A model generated the notes under the pieces. The model had not been told where the DNA came from. It worked only from the letters and a program-made list of their open reading frames with translations, and did no database searches. Source: UBA5499 sp002426275 (GTDB taxonomy: Bacteria > Bacillota > DTU084). Taken from it: a stretch of 15,069 bases of DNA. The translations under genes were made by a program, and so were the position numbers. The stretch covers positions 1-15,069 of the forward strand of contig CALASN010000095.1 in assembly GCA_937888735.1 (NCBI GenBank), given 5' to 3'. Within the stretch, counting starts at the first letter, position 1. Each line of letters begins with the position of its first letter. This document shows positions 7,456 through 14,861 of the stretch, in pieces.

Positions 7456-7461
7456 ATTATA
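7456..7461 (-). promoter_or_regulatory. possible -10 box upstream of ilvE
   Basis: TATAAT occurs on the minus strand at 7461-7456, about 30 bases before the ilvE start codon. No good -35 hexamer lies at 16-18 bases; the nearest TTGATT is about 24 bases away. The box matches the housekeeping consensus perfectly but stands alone, so this is only a candidate for the operon promoter. Confidence 0.28.
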
Positions 7462-7481
7462 TGCGCTGACTGTTTTCGGTA

Positions 7482-7582
7482 GAACAATCAAGTTCCCCAG
7501 AAAGACAGTCGGTCAGTTCTTTCTGGAAAACCTCATCCTTTGATGCGTCTGCGCATCGTTCTCTTGGCCGTCAAGCCACGGC
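7482..7582 (-). promoter_or_regulatory. cluster of four hairpins between hup and ilvE
   Basis: Four short inverted repeats follow one another in this spacer: GCCGT/ACGGC (7567-7571/7578-7582), GATGCG/CGCATC (7542-7547/7552-7557, four-base loop), CCAGAAAGA/TCTTTCTGG (7497-7505/7518-7526, nine perfect pairs) and GAAC/GTTC (7482-7485/7492-7495). I see no T-box signature (TGGNACCGCG) and no SAM-riboswitch core. None of the stems is followed by a T run, so they are not simple terminators. They could be a structured leader if transcription starts upstream or reads through from hup. Function unknown. Confidence 0.3.
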
Positions 7583-7594
7583 AGTTCGCATATT

Positions 7595-7630
7595 AAAGAA
7601 GAAAGAGGGTATAACCCCCCTTCCTCCTTT
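7595..7630 (-). terminator. probable hup terminator
   Basis: Beginning about a dozen bases after the hup stop, a purine-rich arm (AAAGGAGGAAGGGGG) faces a pyrimidine-rich arm (CCCTCTTTCTTCTTT) across a six-base loop, forming about 15 pairs with several G-U. An alternative shorter stem GGGTAT/ATACCC overlaps it. The descending arm ends in TTT but there is no long T run, so efficiency is uncertain and read-through into ilvE is possible. Confidence 0.5.
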
Positions 7631-7641
7631 ATGTAATACCC

Positions 7642-7914
7642 TTACTTTACTAGATCTTTCAAAGCCTTCCCGGCTTTGAAAACCGGCACCTTACGAGCGG
7701 GGATCACAACCTCGCTCTTGGTCCTTGGGTTACGTCCGACTCGTTCAGCCCTCTGACGTACCTCAAAGCTTCCAAAACCGACTAGCTGTACCTTTTCTCC
7801 TTGAGATAAAGTTTGCTTAATTGCTTCAAATACAGCATCCAATGCCTTACCAGCGTCTTTTTTTGTAAATCCAGAAATCACCGCGATGGCGTCAATGAGT
7901 TCGCTTTTTGTCAT
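7642..7914 (-). CDS. hup: HU-type DNA-binding protein
   Basis: A 90-residue histone-like HU protein that binds and bends DNA as a homodimer in the nucleoid. The N-terminal helices (MTKSELIDAIAVISGFTKKDAGKALDAV), LVGFGSFEV, and the beta-arm motif GRNPRTKSEVVIPARKVP with the closing FKAGKALKDLVK are all typical. The start at 7914 is chosen because the perfect AAGGAGGTGAT site lies 7 bases before it. A longer in-frame start at 7941 would place this ribosome binding site inside the coding region and add nine untypical residues. It lies downstream of the spoIVA terminator and so probably has its own promoter, which I could not identify with confidence in 7915-8073. Confidence 0.95.
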   Translation of the reverse strand: MTKSELIDAIAVISGFTKKDAGKALDAVFEAIKQTLSQGEKVQLVGFGSFEVRQRAERVGRNPRTKSEVVIPARKVPVFKAGKALKDLVK

Positions 7915-8073
7915 AACAGCTATCACCTCCTTCTCTTCCACGATTAAATCTTACCCCGTATGGCGAGAGGGCTTGTCCGCCTGGGGAAGCATAGAAGCGT
8001 AGACGTTAATCTATTTATTCGCTTCACTGAGAAATATTCCTGCTTAGAATGCCCCATTTTTTAAGTTTTCAAC

Positions 8074-8095
8074 AAAAAAAGCCCCCCGGGGGGCT
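8074..8095 (-). terminator. intrinsic terminator of spoIVA
   Basis: AGCCCCCCGGGGGGCT at 8080-8095 is a perfect 16-base palindrome followed on the minus strand by seven T (8080-8074). It starts six bases after the spoIVA stop codon. The GC-only core with a T run is a strong rho-independent terminator and separates spoIVA from hup. Confidence 0.88.
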
Positions 8096-8101
8096 CTTTG
8101 G

Positions 8102-9580
8102 CTAAAGGATGATGCAAATTAATCCGCCGCTGCCTTCGTTGATGATTTTCGTCAGGGTCTCTCTGAGCTTATCCTGAGCGTTTTCCGGCATGCGGTAAAG
8201 CTTGCTGCTGAGGCCATCTTTAATCAAATCGTATAGGCTCATGCCCAAGAAATCAGTCTGCCAGATCCTGGCCGGATCCAGCTCAAACTCTTCTGTCAGC
8301 CGTTTCACAAATTCTTCTCCCTGCTTTTCCGTGCCCACAAAAGGAGTGACCTCAGTTTTGATATCCGCCCGGATCATATGAATAGACGGCGCGCTGGCTT
8401 CCAGACGAATGCCGAAGCGCCCTCCCTGCCGGATGACTTCCGGCTCGTTGAAAGCGATGTCTTCCAGCTGAGGCGTGACGATTCCATAACCGCGCTCCTG
8501 TACCTGGACCAAAGCTTCGGCCACTTTATCGTACTCCCGTTTAACCTTGCTCAAATCCCGCATCAGCTTGAACAGATCGTGATCGTCTTTCACTTCCAGC
8601 TCTGTAAGTTCGCTTAAAGTTGAGAAGAACAGTTCGCGTTTGGCGTCTAAGCTGATGGTGGCGGTTCCTGTGCCAAGCTCCATGCTGTCAAGCGTAGCAT
8701 TGCCCAAAAAGTCGTAAGCGTCGAAATCGCCGACTGCCGTGTCCACATCGCGCAGCTTGTGAATCTGACTGACCGTAGCCTGCACAGCCTCCAGGAATTG
8801 TTGCCTGAGGGAATGATTTTCCGGCAGGCACTCCAGCCACCTGGGAGAGCGAATCCGCACCTCGCGCACTGGAAATTCGTACAGAAGCTGATCGAGGATG
8901 CCCAGAATATCCCTTTGGCCGATGGTCATTACATCCACTGGGATCACTGCGACACCATAGCGTCTGGAGAGCTCCTGGGCCAAATCCTGTGCCTGCTCGC
9001 TGTGGGGGCGGGTGGAATTCAGCAGGATCAAATATGGCTTACCCAGCTCCTCCAGTTCCCTGATTACCCTCTCCTCCGCCTGAACATAGGCTTCGCGGGG
9101 CAAATCGGTGACGGTGCCGTCCGTGGTCACCACCAAGCCTACTGTCGAGTGCTCTGAAATAACCTTTCTGGTGCCGGCCTCTGCTGCTTGCTGGAAGGGG
9201 ATTGGTTCGGGGAACCAAGGCGTAACCACCATTCTTGGTCCTTCTGCCTCTGAATATCCCAATGCTCCTTCTACCGTATAGCCTACGCAGTCCACCAAGC
9301 GGATCCGCACCTGTAGGTTGTCTTCCAGTTGAATGCTCTGCGCCTCATCTGGAACAAACTTTGGTTCGGTGGTCATGATGGTCCGTCCGGCGCCGCTTTG
9401 AGGCAGCTCATCCCGGGTTCTGTCTCGCCCGTGAGGATCTTCCATCAAAGGTAAGACCATAAGTTCCATAAAGCGCTTGATAAAGGTCGATTTCCCGGTC
9501 CGCACCGGGCCTACAACTCCCAGATAAACATCGCCGCCGGTCCGCTCGGCCAGGTCCCGAAATAAATCAAATTTCTCCAT
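8102..9580 (-). CDS. spoIVA: stage IV sporulation protein A, spore coat morphogenetic ATPase
   Basis: A 492-residue protein, the same length as Bacillus subtilis SpoIVA. SpoIVA polymerises on the forespore surface using ATP hydrolysis and forms the basement layer on which the spore coat is built; it also affects cortex formation. The Walker A loop is GPVRTGKS (24-31, lysine 30). The sensor threonine pair is T70/T71 (MTTEP) and the Walker B aspartate is D97 (RLVDCVG), the same numbering as reported for B. subtilis. The C-terminus ends INEGSGGLICIIL, the hydrophobic tail typical of the family. ATG 9580 is preceded by GGAGGAGGG. A sigma-E-type promoter lies about 47-76 bases upstream and a terminator follows directly, so the gene is probably a single transcription unit of the mother cell. 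Confidence 0.97.
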   Translation of the reverse strand: MEKFDLFRDLAERTGGDVYLGVVGPVRTGKSTFIKRFMELMVLPLMEDPHGRDRTRDELPQSGAGRTIMTTEPKFVPDEAQSIQLEDNLQVRIRLVDCVGYTVEGALGYSEAEGPRMVVTPWFPEPIPFQQAAEAGTRKVISEHSTVGLVVTTDGTVTDLPREAYVQAEERVIRELEELGKPYLILLNSTRPHSEQAQDLAQELSRRYGVAVIPVDVMTIGQRDILGILDQLLYEFPVREVRIRSPRWLECLPENHSLRQQFLEAVQATVSQIHKLRDVDTAVGDFDAYDFLGNATLDSMELGTGTATISLDAKRELFFSTLSELTELEVKDDHDLFKLMRDLSKVKREYDKVAEALVQVQERGYGIVTPQLEDIAFNEPEVIRQGGRFGIRLEASAPSIHMIRADIKTEVTPFVGTEKQGEEFVKRLTEEFELDPARIWQTDFLGMSLYDLIKDGLSSKLYRMPENAQDKLRETLTKIINEGSGGLICIIL

Positions 9581-9626
9581 CTGTTAGCGTCCCTCCTCCG
9601 CGCCCGCCCATCCACAGTTCAATATA

Positions 9627-9656
9627 TATATATGGGACAGCATCCGACAATATACC
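9627..9656 (-). promoter_or_regulatory. sigma-E-type promoter of spoIVA
   Basis: On the minus strand GGTATATT (9656-9649) and CATATATA (9634-9627) are separated by 14 bases. Sigma-E consensus in Bacillus is roughly GKMATATT, 13-15 bases, CATACAMT, so seven of eight -35 positions and the CATA core of the -10 match with correct spacing. Transcription would start near 9620, about 40 bases before the spoIVA ATG. Mother-cell sigma-E control is what is known for spoIVA. Confidence 0.72.
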
Positions 9657-9780
9657 AAAAGAGACGCCAAGAATTAATCCGGGATCAGAATTTTTCCGAA
9701 CCTCGCAAGCCGACTGTGAGCCAAGAATCTACCGGCTCCTATTCATACATCATCCTCTCTGTGCTCATTCTGCGTTTCTT

Positions 9781-10130
9781 TTGAAAGGCACGGTAAAGAC
9801 CATACCAGATCAGCAAGCTCAAAATATCCCTTTATGGGACGAAGACATTATGGAAGAAGATGAACTAGCTTTTGCTCATAATCTTTATGGACGAGGAATT
9901 CCTAATGTAAATGGCAGTAAATTTTCTTCTCAGTCAAGAGTAACCTTTGTTAGGACAGGCTCCCATATATGAGATCTGTGATGAAGAGAATCCTGTGCAA
10001 ATGATTACAGATTAGGTTGTCGCAAAGAACGATGTCCAGGATACAGCCCTTCTCCAAGAACGCATGGCTGCAATCAAACAGACCGGAGCTGAAAACTATA
10101 TTTTTAAACCTCTCCCCTGGACCAAAGGCC
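9781..10130 (+). pseudogene. decayed coding remnant on the opposite strand, unidentified
   Basis: This part of the 523-base gap between gpsA and spoIVA reads as protein on the plus strand but is broken. One frame gives IPLWDEDIMEEDELAFAHNL and GRGIPNVNGSKFSSQSRVTF, ending at TGA (9970-9972). The next frame then gives APIYEICDEENPVQMITD, an in-frame TAG at 10013-10015, and VVAKNDVQDTALLQERMAAI followed by KQTGAENYIFKPLPWTKGRC, running into the antisense of the gpsA end. One frameshift plus one nonsense codon would therefore rejoin a single protein fragment. No start with a ribosome binding site is seen (the nearest in-frame TTG is at 9781). The stretch looks AT-richer than its neighbours. The family is not recognised; the middle part is loosely transposase-like, which is only an impression. 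The rest of the gap (9581-9780) holds the spoIVA leader and promoter and nothing else that I see. Confidence 0.4.
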
Positions 10131-11132
10131 GCTGTGATCCATTTCCGCCTTGGGCTCTCTTTCCATAAGCTTCGCCACAACCTCCAGCGGCTCTCTACCT
10201 TTCAAGATCTGACAGACTCCTTCGGTGATGGGCATTGGCACTGCCAGCTTCTGCGCCAACTCCAAAGCGGAGCGGGCTGTGGGGGCTCCCTCCACAACCT
10301 GCGGCCCCTGGAGAACGTTCTGGGGATCTTCTCCTTGACCGATCTCATAGCCGGCGCGCCAGTTGCGGCTATGTTTGCTGCCTGCGGTGGCTATTAAATC
10401 CCCCATTCCCGATAAACCCGCAAAGGTGGAGGCTTCCGCGCCCAGCTTGATGGCCAAGCGCACGATTTCCGCTAAACCTCGTGTGATCACAGTGGCCTTT
10501 GTGTTGTCCCCCAATCCCAAGCCGTCGCAAATGCCGGCGGCCAAGGCGATGATGTTCTTCAGCGCTCCTCCCAGCTCTACGCCCACCAAATCCCTGTTAA
10601 TATAGATTCGCAAGGTCTTTCCCATGAGAAAAGCTTGCGCCTGGCGGGCGGCTTTTTCATTGCCGCTGGCCACCACGGACGCCGCGGGAAAACCCCGGGC
10701 TATCTCTTCGGCGTGATTAGGACCGGAAAGAACCGCGATGCGCTCTTGAAGCCTTTGGGGAACGCTGGCTGCCACTACCTGAGAAAGCCGCGCGAAGGTG
10801 CCCAGCTCTAAACCCTTGGCAGCCTGGAGCAATAGCGGCTCACCCCGCCAAAATGAAGGCTCTACGCGCGCAAGCGAAGAGCGCAAAGCCTGACTGGGGA
10901 TGGCCAGAATCACCAAATCTTTCGGGCTCAGGACCTCCTCCAGCCGCCAGCTGGGAAAAACGTTTTCCGGCAGCCTCACGCCTGGCAAATAAACGCTGTT
11001 TTCCCGGGTTTGTTGTAATTCTAAAGCCAGAGCTTGCCTTCTGGCCCAGAGGGATACCTGCCAGCCTCCCCTTGCCAGGTGGACGGCCAGCGCCGTTCCC
11101 CAGCCGCCTGCCCCTAAAATCGCCGCTTTCAT
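10104..11132 (-). CDS. gpsA: NAD(P)H-dependent glycerol-3-phosphate dehydrogenase
   Basis: A 342-residue cytosolic enzyme that reduces dihydroxyacetone phosphate to sn-glycerol 3-phosphate for phospholipid synthesis. The nucleotide-binding loop is GAGGWGT (7-13). Other family motifs are AAKGLE (K106), LSGPNHAEEIA (136-145), the catalytic lysine K192 in GGALKNI, GLGDNTKATVITRG and LSGMGDLIATA. The ATG overlaps the plsY stop as ATGA, and the product is the substrate for PlsY, so the two adjacent genes serve consecutive steps. The last ten residues after KAEMD (HSGLWSRGEV) have no family-like pattern and lie antisense to the coding remnant at 9781-10130, so the gene end may have been altered by that sequence. 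I see no intrinsic terminator after it. Confidence 0.96.
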   Translation of the reverse strand: MKAAILGAGGWGTALAVHLARGGWQVSLWARRQALALELQQTRENSVYLPGVRLPENVFPSWRLEEVLSPKDLVILAIPSQALRSSLARVEPSFWRGEPLLLQAAKGLELGTFARLSQVVAASVPQRLQERIAVLSGPNHAEEIARGFPAASVVASGNEKAARQAQAFLMGKTLRIYINRDLVGVELGGALKNIIALAAGICDGLGLGDNTKATVITRGLAEIVRLAIKLGAEASTFAGLSGMGDLIATAGSKHSRNWRAGYEIGQGEDPQNVLQGPQVVEGAPTARSALELAQKLAVPMPITEGVCQILKGREPLEVVAKLMEREPKAEMDHSGLWSRGEV

Positions 11133-11713
11133 TTGACTTTCTCTCCAAACCGGTATTCTTTGCCCTGAACCAGGCGAGCCAGATTAGACCTATGCCTGAA
11201 AACGATCAAGAGACTAGCGATAATGCCCATGAGCACGTAAGAGGCGGGTTTACCAATCCAGTAGAGCACAGGACCTGCAAAAAGCCCGGCGAGCATTGAG
11301 GCCACGGACACATAGCGCGTCAAGAGCAAAATCAGGCCCCAGGCTCCCAGCAAAATCACAGCTGCTGTCGGCGAGAGGGCGATCAGCACTCCCAGGCTGG
11401 TAGCCATGCCTTTGCCGCCCTTAAGCTTCAAAAGCGCCGACCAATTGTGCCCTAAAATCGCAGCCAGTCCCACCCAGGGAGCAAGCGCGCGGGGCCCGAA
11501 GCCCAGGCAGAAAAAAACAGGCAGAAAGCCTTTGAGCACATCTAAAATCAATACTGTAAGTCCTATTTTCCAGCCGGCTGTACGCAGGGCATTGGTGGCG
11601 CCTGGGTTGCCGCTGCCGCTATGATGGATGTCCACTCCGGCGGAACGGGCCAGATATGTACCAGGGGAAATGGAACCGATAAAATAGCTTGCTATGAACC
11701 AAATTGCGTTCAT
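11129..11713 (-). CDS. plsY: acyl-phosphate glycerol-3-phosphate acyltransferase, membrane protein
   Basis: A 194-residue integral membrane enzyme that transfers the acyl group of acyl phosphate to glycerol 3-phosphate, making lysophosphatidic acid as the first step of phospholipid synthesis. The three PlsY motifs are present: the N-terminal SGSGNPGATNALR (with the preceding YFIGSIS segment), the central GHNWSALLKLKGGKGMATSLG glycine-rich loop, and a C-terminal motif region around IVFRHRSNLARL. Hydrophobic segments fit the usual five-helix topology. The ATG shares a base with the der stop (TAATG), and the gene overlaps gpsA by ATGA, so der-plsY-gpsA are translationally coupled. The substrate-loop segment reads GSISPGTYLA rather than the commoner GSIPFGYLIA type, a small variation. 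Confidence 0.95.
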   Translation of the reverse strand: MNAIWFIASYFIGSISPGTYLARSAGVDIHHSGSGNPGATNALRTAGWKIGLTVLILDVLKGFLPVFFCLGFGPRALAPWVGLAAILGHNWSALLKLKGGKGMATSLGVLIALSPTAAVILLGAWGLILLLTRYVSVASMLAGLFAGPVLYWIGKPASYVLMGIIASLLIVFRHRSNLARLVQGKEYRFGEKVK

Positions 11714-13038
11714 TACTTTTCCTTCTTTCCCTTAGTGAAAAGACTCAAAGGCGTCCCTTCAAAGCCAAAGGCTTCCCGCAGCTTATTTTCCAAATAACGG
11801 CGGTAGGAAAAATGCAACAATTCCGGCTGATTAACGAAAAAGACAAATTGAGGCGGAGAGATGCCGACCTGGGAAGCATAGTAAATCTTCAGCCTCTTGC
11901 CCCCGCGGATAGGCGGCTCCACCAACATCACAGCCTCTGCGATCGCTTCGTTGAGCTGGCTTGTTTTCACCCGCAGCCGATGCATGGCGGCCACTTGCTT
12001 AATTTTCTCCATTAACTTCTCCAAATTACGGCCGGTTTTGGCGGATATGAAAAGATGGGAGGCGTAGCTGACAAACGGCAGCTGCCGCTCCACCATTCTG
12101 CGGCAGTGACTGACTATCTCCTCGCCTGATACTAAGTCGCATTTATTGAAAGCCAAAATGATCCCCCGCCCCGCTTCGTGAGCTAACCCCACGATCCGTT
12201 CATCCTGCTGGGTGATCCCCTCCACCGGATCCAGGAGAATCACAGCCACATCGGCGCGGGCGATGGCTCGCTCGGTGCGCAGGCTGCTGTAAAACTCTAG
12301 GGAATCGTCAAATTTGCCTCGCCGTCTGAGGCCCGCCGTATCAATGAGCAGGAAGTGATCCCCATTGTACTGTAGATCCGTATCGATGGCATCGCGGGTA
12401 GTCCCTGGGATCTCGCTGACAATACAACGCGGGCTGCCGGCCAGGGCGTTGACAAGCGAACTTTTGCCCATATTGGGCCTGCCCAAAATGGCCACCTTAA
12501 TTTGACTCGGCTCTTCCCGCGCTCCTTCTTCCGGGAGCCGTTGAAAGATTTGCTCCAATAATTCTCCCACGCCCATACCGTGTTCTGCCGAAATGGCCAA
12601 GGGCTCTCCCAAAGCCAGCTCCCAAAAGGGAAGCGCGCCTTGGGTCGGATCCGCTTCCAGCTTATTAACAGCCACCAGCACTTCTTTCCCCGCTCTGCGC
12701 AGCATCTGGGCTATTTCCCGGTCTTCTGCCAGAAGACCGGCTTTCCCATCGACGATAAAGACCACCAGATCCGCTTCTCCGATGGCGACTTCCGCTTGCT
12801 GGCGCATGAGCTGGGAGAGCTCTTTGGGACTTGCTTCCAAAGCGCCGGCAGATAGCACCAAGCCTCCGGTATCGATGAGCGCGCAGCTTCTCCCCAGCCA
12901 TTGAACTTCTCCGTAAAGGCGATCCCGCGTCACCCCCGGCCTATTCTCCACAATTGCTCGCCGCTCTTGAACTAAACGATTGAAAAGCGTGGACTTCCCC
13001 ACATTGGGACGGCCCACAAGCGCAACAGTTGGTCTCAT
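11713..13038 (-). CDS. der: ribosome-assembly GTPase Der (EngA)
   Basis: A 441-residue protein with two tandem GTPase domains and a C-terminal KH-like domain, needed for maturation of the 50S ribosomal subunit. Domain 1 has GRPNVGKS (9-16), PGVTRDR, DTGG (56-59) and NKLE (125-128). Domain 2 has GRPNMGKS (186-193), PGTTRDA, DTAG (233-236) and NKCD (298-301). The KH-like part spans roughly 355-435. The guanine-recognition motif of domain 1 is NKLE instead of the usual NKxD, a conservative change that may affect nucleotide specificity or affinity. The ATG overlaps the stop of the DUF512 gene (ATGA). Length matches the family. Confidence 0.97.
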   Translation of the reverse strand: MRPTVALVGRPNVGKSTLFNRLVQERRAIVENRPGVTRDRLYGEVQWLGRSCALIDTGGLVLSAGALEASPKELSQLMRQQAEVAIGEADLVVFIVDGKAGLLAEDREIAQMLRRAGKEVLVAVNKLEADPTQGALPFWELALGEPLAISAEHGMGVGELLEQIFQRLPEEGAREEPSQIKVAILGRPNMGKSSLVNALAGSPRCIVSEIPGTTRDAIDTDLQYNGDHFLLIDTAGLRRRGKFDDSLEFYSSLRTERAIARADVAVILLDPVEGITQQDERIVGLAHEAGRGIILAFNKCDLVSGEEIVSHCRRMVERQLPFVSYASHLFISAKTGRNLEKLMEKIKQVAAMHRLRVKTSQLNEAIAEAVMLVEPPIRGGKRLKIYYASQVGISPPQFVFFVNQPELLHFSYRRYLENKLREAFGFEGTPLSLFTKGKKEK

Positions 13039-14345
13039 CGCAATAACCCCTTTTTCAAAAATTCCACCAAACCTTCTCCTGTGGCCGACACAGGAAAGAC
13101 CTTCCTCCCCAGTTGCGCCTGCAATTGCCCAGGGGTGAGATCATCCAGAAAAACGCCATCCGCATTCAAACAAATGTCCGGAATCAAAAGCGGCCTTTCA
13201 TCTGCCGGAAGCTGCAAAAAATCCCTTCCGGAAATGAGACCCGCGACCGTCACCTCGGGTCCTAAAAAGCTCCTTGCAGCCACCACTTCAATTTTCATTC
13301 TGCCCGCGGTGACCGTTCGGATCCGCGCCGCGGCTTCCTGCAAGATGGGCAGCGCCAGAGAGCCTGTGGCCAGCTGACAATCTATTTCCGCCGTCGTCTG
13401 CGCCAAAGAGCTGATTTCTCCGTCTAAACCGTCCCAAAACTGCCGTACCACGCCAACGCCGTTCTCCAGCTGCGGAAAGTCGTCATAATATTCGGCTCGG
13501 GGAATAGTCCTGCCTGCCAACAAGAAAAACTCGTCGGAAGCGTAATAGCGGCCCAGACCGTGCCGGCGGAAGGTCTCTTGCCAGCCGTCGACTTCCGCCA
13601 GGACTGCGGCAGCCTCCTCCGCCTGAAAAGCGCGCACAGCCGGCAGTCCGTCCCGAAAAGCCGTGAGTCCCACGGGCACCACGGCCAATGAGCTGAGGGC
13701 GGGCACCAAAGCCGCAAGATCCTTAAAACTGCGAGCCAGTTCCGCTCCATCGTTAAGCTCGGGAACCAGCACAAGCTGCCCGTGAAAATAAATCCCGGCC
13801 GCGGCCAGGCGCTCCAATTGCCACATGATTTCCCCTGCTTTGGCATTGCCCAGCAATTTACTGCGCAGCTGAGGATTGGTGGTATGAATGGAGACGTACA
13901 GAGGGCTGGTGGCAAGCGCTGTGAGCCGCTGCCAATCCTGAGGCTCGAGATTAGTTAAAGTGATGTAATTGCCCTGGAGGAAGGAAAGACGCCAGTCGTC
14001 ATCTCGCAGATATAAGCCCTTTCTGTACCCGGACGGCATTTGCCGAACAAAGCAAAAAGGGCAGTTATTCTCACAAACTTTAACCTTGCTCACAGCGCTT
14101 CTGAAGGTCACGCCTAAAGTTTCGGCTTCATCCAGTTCTAGATGTAGCTCCCAAACTTCATCCGCGCTTTGGATTGTGAGCAGCACCTGACCCGATGCTA
14201 AGGCAAGCTCAAGGGAAATGAGGTCTGAGAGCGGTTTGCCGTCCACCATGACGATCGCGTCGCCGGGAAGCAATCCCACTTCCTCTGCCACGCTTTCTGG
14301 CGCCACCTGGTCAATTATGAGCCCGTGTCCGTTTCTGATCTTCAT
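13035..14345 (-). CDS. DUF512-family FeS protein with PDZ and radical-SAM-like domains
   Basis: A 436-residue protein of unknown reaction. Residues 1-70 form a PDZ-like domain (GLIIDQVAPESVAEEVGLLPGDAIVMVDG). A cysteine cluster CENNCPFC (C91, C95, C98) gives the CX3CX2C pattern of radical-SAM iron-sulfur sites, followed by GNYITLTNL and the VSIHTTNPQLR segment. The C-terminal DUF512 domain carries ASDEFFLLAG and FPQLENGVGVVRQFWD. ATG 14345 is preferred because the family begins with this PDZ segment. A longer open frame to 14504 would overlap the DUF3189 gene by about 150 bases and adds unrelated residues. No strong ribosome binding site precedes the ATG; it follows the DUF3189 stop by five bases, so coupling is likely. 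The family is common beside der in Clostridia; the substrate is unknown. Confidence 0.87.
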   Translation of the reverse strand: MKIRNGHGLIIDQVAPESVAEEVGLLPGDAIVMVDGKPLSDLISLELALASGQVLLTIQSADEVWELHLELDEAETLGVTFRSAVSKVKVCENNCPFCFVRQMPSGYRKGLYLRDDDWRLSFLQGNYITLTNLEPQDWQRLTALATSPLYVSIHTTNPQLRSKLLGNAKAGEIMWQLERLAAAGIYFHGQLVLVPELNDGAELARSFKDLAALVPALSSLAVVPVGLTAFRDGLPAVRAFQAEEAAAVLAEVDGWQETFRRHGLGRYYASDEFFLLAGRTIPRAEYYDDFPQLENGVGVVRQFWDGLDGEISSLAQTTAEIDCQLATGSLALPILQEAAARIRTVTAGRMKIEVVAARSFLGPEVTVAGLISGRDFLQLPADERPLLIPDICLNADGVFLDDLTPGQLQAQLGRKVFPVSATGEGLVEFLKKGLLR

Positions 14346-14350
14346 TACGC

Positions 14351-14851
14351 CTATATTTTCGCCATCTGCTCGGGTTTTCCTGCTTTTGGCTCCCAAGTGA
14401 GCCCCAGAGAGATGCGAGTTTCCCCCACCAGCTTTAAAAAGCGCGGATAAACCCGCAGGCAATCCGCTGTCAGCAGTATCCTGCCTAAGCTCACAACTCC
14501 CCATCTGCGAGATAAAAAACCTCCCACCCTGGCAACCGAGCCTAAAGGTGAGAGCGCATTCACAAGCAGGATCTCCTGTTCTAAAAGTCTACCTAAAGAG
14601 GCAAGGATGTTTTCTGCCAGCTGAATCTGCCCTCTTCTAGCCACAGTGCAGACTAAATTTCCTCCTTCATCTTCCCCATGGGGAAAAACGATTCCCACCT
14701 GCTGGCCATTGAGCCTGTCGAAATGAGGCAAGGCCAGCAATTCCTCTCTCCGGACCGGCTCGTGCCAAGGCAGTCTTCCCAGATGCAAATTAGCGGCGAT
14801 AATGGAGGAATGTGTCCCTCCAAAGCAATGGTAGATTACGATTTTCTTCAC
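14351..14851 (-). CDS. DUF3189 family protein
   Basis: A 166-residue protein starting KIVIYHCFGGTHSSIIAANL, which I recognise as the DUF3189 family of spore-forming Firmicutes. The glycine-rich HCFGGTHSS segment near the N-terminus is reminiscent of a phosphate- or cysteine-based site, but no activity is known to me. The GTG start at 14851 has a perfect AGAGGAGG site four bases upstream. A TTG start at 14875 is possible but lies within the preceding gene's end and spans this site. The gene lies between the YIEGIA-capping and DUF512 genes, closely packed, so it is expressed with der-plsY-gpsA. No membrane segment is seen. Confidence 0.8.
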   Translation of the reverse strand: MKKIVIYHCFGGTHSSIIAANLHLGRLPWHEPVRREELLALPHFDRLNGQQVGIVFPHGEDEGGNLVCTVARRGQIQLAENILASLGRLLEQEILLVNALSPLGSVARVGGFLSRRWGVVSLGRILLTADCLRVYPRFLKLVGETRISLGLTWEPKAGKPEQMAKI

Positions 14852-14861
14852 GTTTCCTCCT

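Noticed and set aside
7425..7594. T-box or SAM riboswitch before ilvE
   Set aside because: No TGGNACCGCG T-box sequence, no specifier-loop layout and no SAM-I core were found, so only an unnamed hairpin cluster is reported.
7915..8073. Housekeeping promoter for hup
   Set aside because: Several AT-rich stretches exist, but no -35/-10 pair with acceptable match and spacing could be defended.
9621..9633. TA-dinucleotide run as an origin or DNA-unwinding element
   Set aside because: It is short, has no DnaA-box cluster around it, and is explained by the -10 region of the spoIVA promoter.
10013..10015. In-frame TAG in the plus-strand remnant as a pyrrolysine codon
   Set aside because: The same fragment also needs a frameshift, has no start with a ribosome binding site, and no Pyl machinery or methylamine methyltransferase signature is visible. 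Decay explains it more simply.
13424..13915. Minus-strand open frame of 163 codons inside the DUF512 gene
   Set aside because: It is in another frame of a clearly conserved protein. Its tryptophan- and proline-rich translation is typical of a shadow frame.
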